From Planctomycetota bacterium (lineage in GTDB: Bacteria > Planctomycetota > Brocadiia > SM23-32), in NCBI GenBank assembly GCA_018334735.1, contig JAGXLK010000089.1, positions 1-7,983 on the forward strand: a DNA stretch of 7,983 nucleotides. Direction: 5' to 3'. The notes beneath the pieces were generated by a model. The model saw only the letters and a list, made by a program, of their open reading frames with translations. It was not told the origin of the DNA and made no database searches. Within the stretch, counting starts at the first letter, position 1. Each line of letters opens with the position of its first letter. Below, piece by piece: positions 6,301 through 7,983 of this stretch. A program made the translations under genes and the position numbers.

Positions 6301-7983
6301 GTTCCCTCGGCGGCGGAGAACAGCGCAACCCGGGCTTCTTTCAGTTGTGGTTCCGATTCCCCACGCGGTTCAATGGCCTCTTCAGCCGTCAGCGGCATAT
6401 GGCCGTGAATCTCATAGGAAGGTTTGAGTATCTCTTCCTGAAGCGTGAAATAGACCCGTTCGAGTCCCGGGCGCATTTCCTGGAGAGCGAACACGGCCTC
6501 GTCCACTCCGGCCAGGCCCAGCGCCGCCTGTGTTGGTTTTCCTTCGGTCCCGGTTACCATGAAGGTCAAGGTTGCGTTTTCCCCCGGACGGTACGTTTTT
6601 TTGTCCATTTTGGCCTCGATTGAGAGCTGATCGGGTCGGTTGACCTGGACCACTTTTGCGTCGCTCACGATATTACCGTCGGGCAGGATGCGATACGCGT
6701 GGAGTTCGAGCGTTCCGAACAGGTCCGGTGGTAGATCGAGTGCAACGGATCCGCGCCCTTTCTCGATATCAAGGGCTTTGCTTAACATCGTCCGGCTGTT
6801 TTTCACGACATCGACGAAAACGCGAGCGCGTCGGTCGCCGGAGAGGACGGATACCTCGGCCGTTTCCCCCGCTTTATAGACCGCTTTGTCAGTGCGGAGG
6901 AGGAACGCGTGGACCCCCTGATCGACGCGGAGAGGTCGGCTGACTTTCACCCGGCGCCCTCCGTTGTCTTCGGCTTCGATTGTGAGTTTCATGCGGGGGG
7001 ACCGGGGGGTGATTTTGACTTTGGCGACTCCATTCTCCGCGGTGCGTGTTCTGCGGCGATCAGCACCGATTATCAGTTCGGTCTGTGCCGGTCGGCCGTC
7101 GGGATATGACGTCACGATGTAGAGGATGTTTTCGACGCCCTGGACGAGTTTGCCGCTTTCCGGGAGCACGGCCACGCGGATCGGGCGGGTTGTGACGGTC
7201 AGTTCTTCAGTAATTTCCTGGGTATGACCGGCGGTATCGGTCACTTTAGCTTTGAGAGAAACCGTGGCATCTCCCTTTTTGCGGGCGGTACCGGTGAAAT
7301 GGCGTTTCAGAGGAAGCTGGAACGAAAAATGCCCTTCAGCGTTGGTTTTGCCCTCGGCACTGGCGAACTGACGGAACTTTTCCACAAACTCCGAGGCTGT
7401 GACCTGCACCTCCGCGTTCCGAACGGGTTTCCCGAATGTGTAGCGAGCGGTTATTTCGCCGATGAGCATTTCGCCGGGACGGTAGAACGGTTTTCCGCAG
7501 CTTATGGTGGCCTTGAACTTCGGCAAACGATAACGTTTGACCGTCACCGTGCGTTCCGATGTGGTGTCGCCGACATGGGCGGAGATGGTGTAGCGACCGG
7601 TGTTGACCTGATCGGCGAGCTGGAAATCGGCGGCCGCGATCCCGTATTGGGAGGTTTTCAGCGTCTTTTTGAAGACCTTGTTGCCTTTAGCGTCTTTGAC
7701 TTCGATCGTTGCCGGCTGGTCGGCGACGGGGTGGAGGTCGCTGGTGAAAAGCGACAGGGTTCGCATATGAATCGTCTGCCCGGGCTGGTAGAGCGGTTTA
7801 TCGCTGCTGACCATTATGCGGAAAGACCGTTCGACGGAGATGGTGCGGGAGACGACGTTTTTCCCCGCGGCTGATTTTGCGCGCACCCGGAGGGTGTAAT
7901 CGCCTTCCGACAGGTCCTCGGCCAGTTCTGGCTCAACCCGGGCGTTGCCGTGTTTGTCGGTTTTTGTTGTGCCTTCCCATATC
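3333..7983 (-). CDS. Alpha-2-macroglobulin family protein with internal six-helix membrane module, 5' end cut by window
   Basis: The frame is open to the right edge, so at least 1549 residues are visible and the true start and any signal peptide or lipobox lie outside. Residues are counted from the Val codon at 7884-7886. Domains in order: macroglobulin domains with DKPLYQPGQTIHMR (29-42, MG2 type) and RYRLPKF...PFYRPGE (118-139); bait-region-type domains (about 320-470) ending in GVDEAVFAL (460-468); six predicted membrane helices (about 562-776); the A2M core block VRDYFPETLLW (821-831) and DSITTW (851-856); the thioester site GCFEQ (1038-1042) in an alpha/alpha thioester domain with GGGFEWFGN (1089-1097); and a C-terminal receptor-binding-like domain with MTIVDLGIPPGF (1425-1436) and VYQYYEPE (1496-1503). 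In other bacteria A2Ms are envelope protease traps that can bond covalently to a protease through the thioester. That role is likely here but inferred. The gene probably shares a transcript with the downstream pseudopilin. Confidence 0.92.
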   Translation of the reverse strand, partial: IWEGTTKTDKHGNARVEPELAEDLSEGDYTLRVRAKSAAGKNVVSRTISVERSFRIMVSSDKPLYQPGQTIHMRTLSLFTSDLHPVADQPATIEVKDAKGNKVFKKTLKTSQYGIAAADFQLADQVNTGRYTISAHVGDTTSERTVTVKRYRLPKFKATISCGKPFYRPGEMLIGEITARYTFGKPVRNAEVQVTASEFVEKFRQFASAEGKTNAEGHFSFQLPLKRHFTGTARKKGDATVSLKAKVTDTAGHTQEITEELTVTTRPIRVAVLPESGKLVQGVENILYIVTSYPDGRPAQTELIIGADRRRTRTAENGVAKVKITPRSPRMKLTIEAEDNGGRRVKVSRPLRVDQGVHAFLLRTDKAVYKAGETAEVSVLSGDRRARVFVDVVKNSRTMLSKALDIEKGRGSVALDLPPDLFGTLELHAYRILPDGNIVSDAKVVQVNRPDQLSIEAKMDKKTYRPGENATLTFMVTGTEGKPTQAALGLAGVDEAVFALQEMRPGLERVYFTLQEEILKPSYEIHGHMPLTAEEAIEPRGESEPQLKEARVALFSAAEGTATPRKAQSISFEEKQRRFRKVKVNYRRAVLKLAAQVPFALYVLFVLPMVGYGLYKLFRRRPVPELNAKEMNRLRRACWWLTAGWLLALVIPVTALIVGLLTDELIIENAFARYHGELFSGSFAVIAWIGMLIALIAIVFKFRKSPGVSNLPLFRKFATLLPFAYIAASVSVITLGVAKAELGLAEETVVLEAGIMIGLWFAALPALSIAGHSVCQKLSTKRAVWIAVRTGALPLLALLVFAGLLLPALSSARMAARQKFGEMTEALDGAPVRGAAMGSKKAAGESLKAPTRVRDYFPETLLWKPELITDERGRAQLEVPLADSITTWRISMSAVSGQGRLGAEALGLRVFQDFFVDIDFPVALTQHDEISVPIALYNYLDETQLIRLEVDDADWCEMLGETERRLEIGPREVTSVPMKLRALKPGRHTLTVRAFGSEMADAIRRKVRVRPDGKEIVQTDNGRLTGKLNRTVVIPDRAIDGASDLLVKIYPGAFSQVMEGLDSIFRKPFGCFEQTSSVTYPNILVLDYMRRTDQSKPEIEMKALNYINLGYQRLLSYEVSGGGFEWFGNAPAHNVLTAYGLMEFNDMAKVYEVDPAVIQRTRRWLFSQQKRNGSWEPSRGGIQEGAINAYQGAVLRTTAYIAWALAESGNVESDLSRALDYVERNVSSDEDAYTLAVCTNALVAGGRSDAGKLLKMLDATKKTDGDLVHWSSESEGVTHSRGNVLDIETTALAAYAMLKAQSHLGTAHKALAWLIEKKDSAGTWHSTQATVHAMRALLAGTGPATELKKDLPITISVNGKLAKELTITPETSEVFRLISLREYQERGTNRISLEPAGEANLAYQIVATHYLPWERKTAPDQKAMSIDVAYNTKKLRPDDKLACEATIRYNRKGVARMTIVDLGIPPGFQVMTEDFDRLKEQGLIQRYSLTGRQVILYFESIASDEPVRFTYHLRAKYPVKAKTPPTEVYQYYEPEVRDATQPVEIEVQP
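3377..3381 (-). promoter_or_regulatory. Shine-Dalgarno GGAGG that decides the pseudopilin start
   Basis: On the minus strand GGAGG is followed by a 6-base spacer and the ATG at 3370, an ideal arrangement. It lies inside the last codons of the A2M gene (Pro-Glu-Val-Arg-Asp), so the same bases code for protein. It supports the long-leader start, since no other start codon is available in frame. Confidence 0.5.
4761..4772 (-). other. Thioester motif Cys-Phe-Glu-Gln of the A2M protein
   Basis: These four codons encode C1039-F-E-Q1042, preceded by Gly. In the A2M/complement family the Cys thiol and the Gln side chain form the internal thioester (GCGEQ in vertebrates, CLEQ in Escherichia coli). 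Both reacting residues are kept here, so the protein should be competent for covalent capture. Phe in the variable position is a conservative change from Leu. Confidence 0.85.
5559..6203 (-). other. Six-helix membrane module inside the A2M protein
   Basis: Residues 562-776 of the A2M frame contain six hydrophobic stretches, about 563-585, 605-629, 649-668, 686-705, 717-741 and 755-776. Loops 1-2, 3-4 and 5-6 are basic (RRRPVPELNAKEMNRLRR, KFRKSPGVSNLPLFRK, QKLSTKR). Loops 2-3 and 4-5 are acidic or neutral (TDELIIENAFARYHGE, KAELGLAEETVVLE). By the positive-inside rule the basic loops are cytoplasmic, which places both the MG half and the thioester half outside. The module sits between GVDEAVFAL and VRDYFPETLLW, where other A2Ms have the bait region. 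Confidence 0.75.

Noticed and set aside
7224..7874. 216-residue plus-strand frame opposite the A2M gene
   Set aside because: It is antisense to clearly recognisable macroglobulin domains with conserved motifs, so it is a shadow frame.
7884..7886. GTG as the start codon of the A2M gene
   Set aside because: The same frame stays open to the window edge and encodes a plausible macroglobulin-domain continuation (ending GDYTLR), so this is an internal Val codon.

Overview
The window looks like chromosomal DNA from a bacterium of the PVC superphylum, most likely Lentisphaerota or a near relative (Kiritimatiellota, Planctomycetota). This rests on three things: a pseudopilin of the 'FTLIELLVVIAIIAIL...CxNNxxQ' type that is abundant in those phyla, a very large alpha-2-macroglobulin (A2M) family protein, and a C45-type acyltransferase/hydrolase. 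The DNA is moderately GC-rich. The phylum is an inference, because there is no rRNA or tRNA to confirm it.

Layout: two plus-strand genes on the left face two minus-strand genes on the right. Bases 2-646 hold the 3' end of an alpha-helical protein resembling six-hairpin glycosidases, cut by the window edge. After a 269-base gap comes a complete C45-like Ntn hydrolase (916-2052). A 460-base convergent intergenic stretch follows, with no convincing gene. From 2513 to 7983 on the minus strand lie a pseudopilin gene (2513-3370) and, upstream of it, an A2M gene (3333-7983). The A2M gene runs off the right edge, so its 5' end is missing. The two minus-strand genes overlap by 38 bases and probably share a transcript.

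The most notable content is the A2M protein. It has the expected order of macroglobulin domains, a conserved FPETLLW block, a C-F-E-Q thioester site, a thioester helical domain and a C-terminal receptor-binding-like domain. Where other A2Ms carry the protease bait region, this one carries about 215 residues that read as six transmembrane helices. The charge pattern of the loops would put both large halves of the protein on the outer face of the membrane. The last of these helices ends in LLPALSSARMAAR, which closely resembles the segment ending the N-terminal helix of pseudopilins, including the one encoded next door. The pseudopilin itself has an unusually long, basic 44-residue leader that starts inside the A2M gene behind a good ribosome binding site.

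No CRISPR array, insertion sequence, phage gene, tRNA or rRNA was seen. The two left-hand genes have no evident functional link with the A2M/pseudopilin pair.
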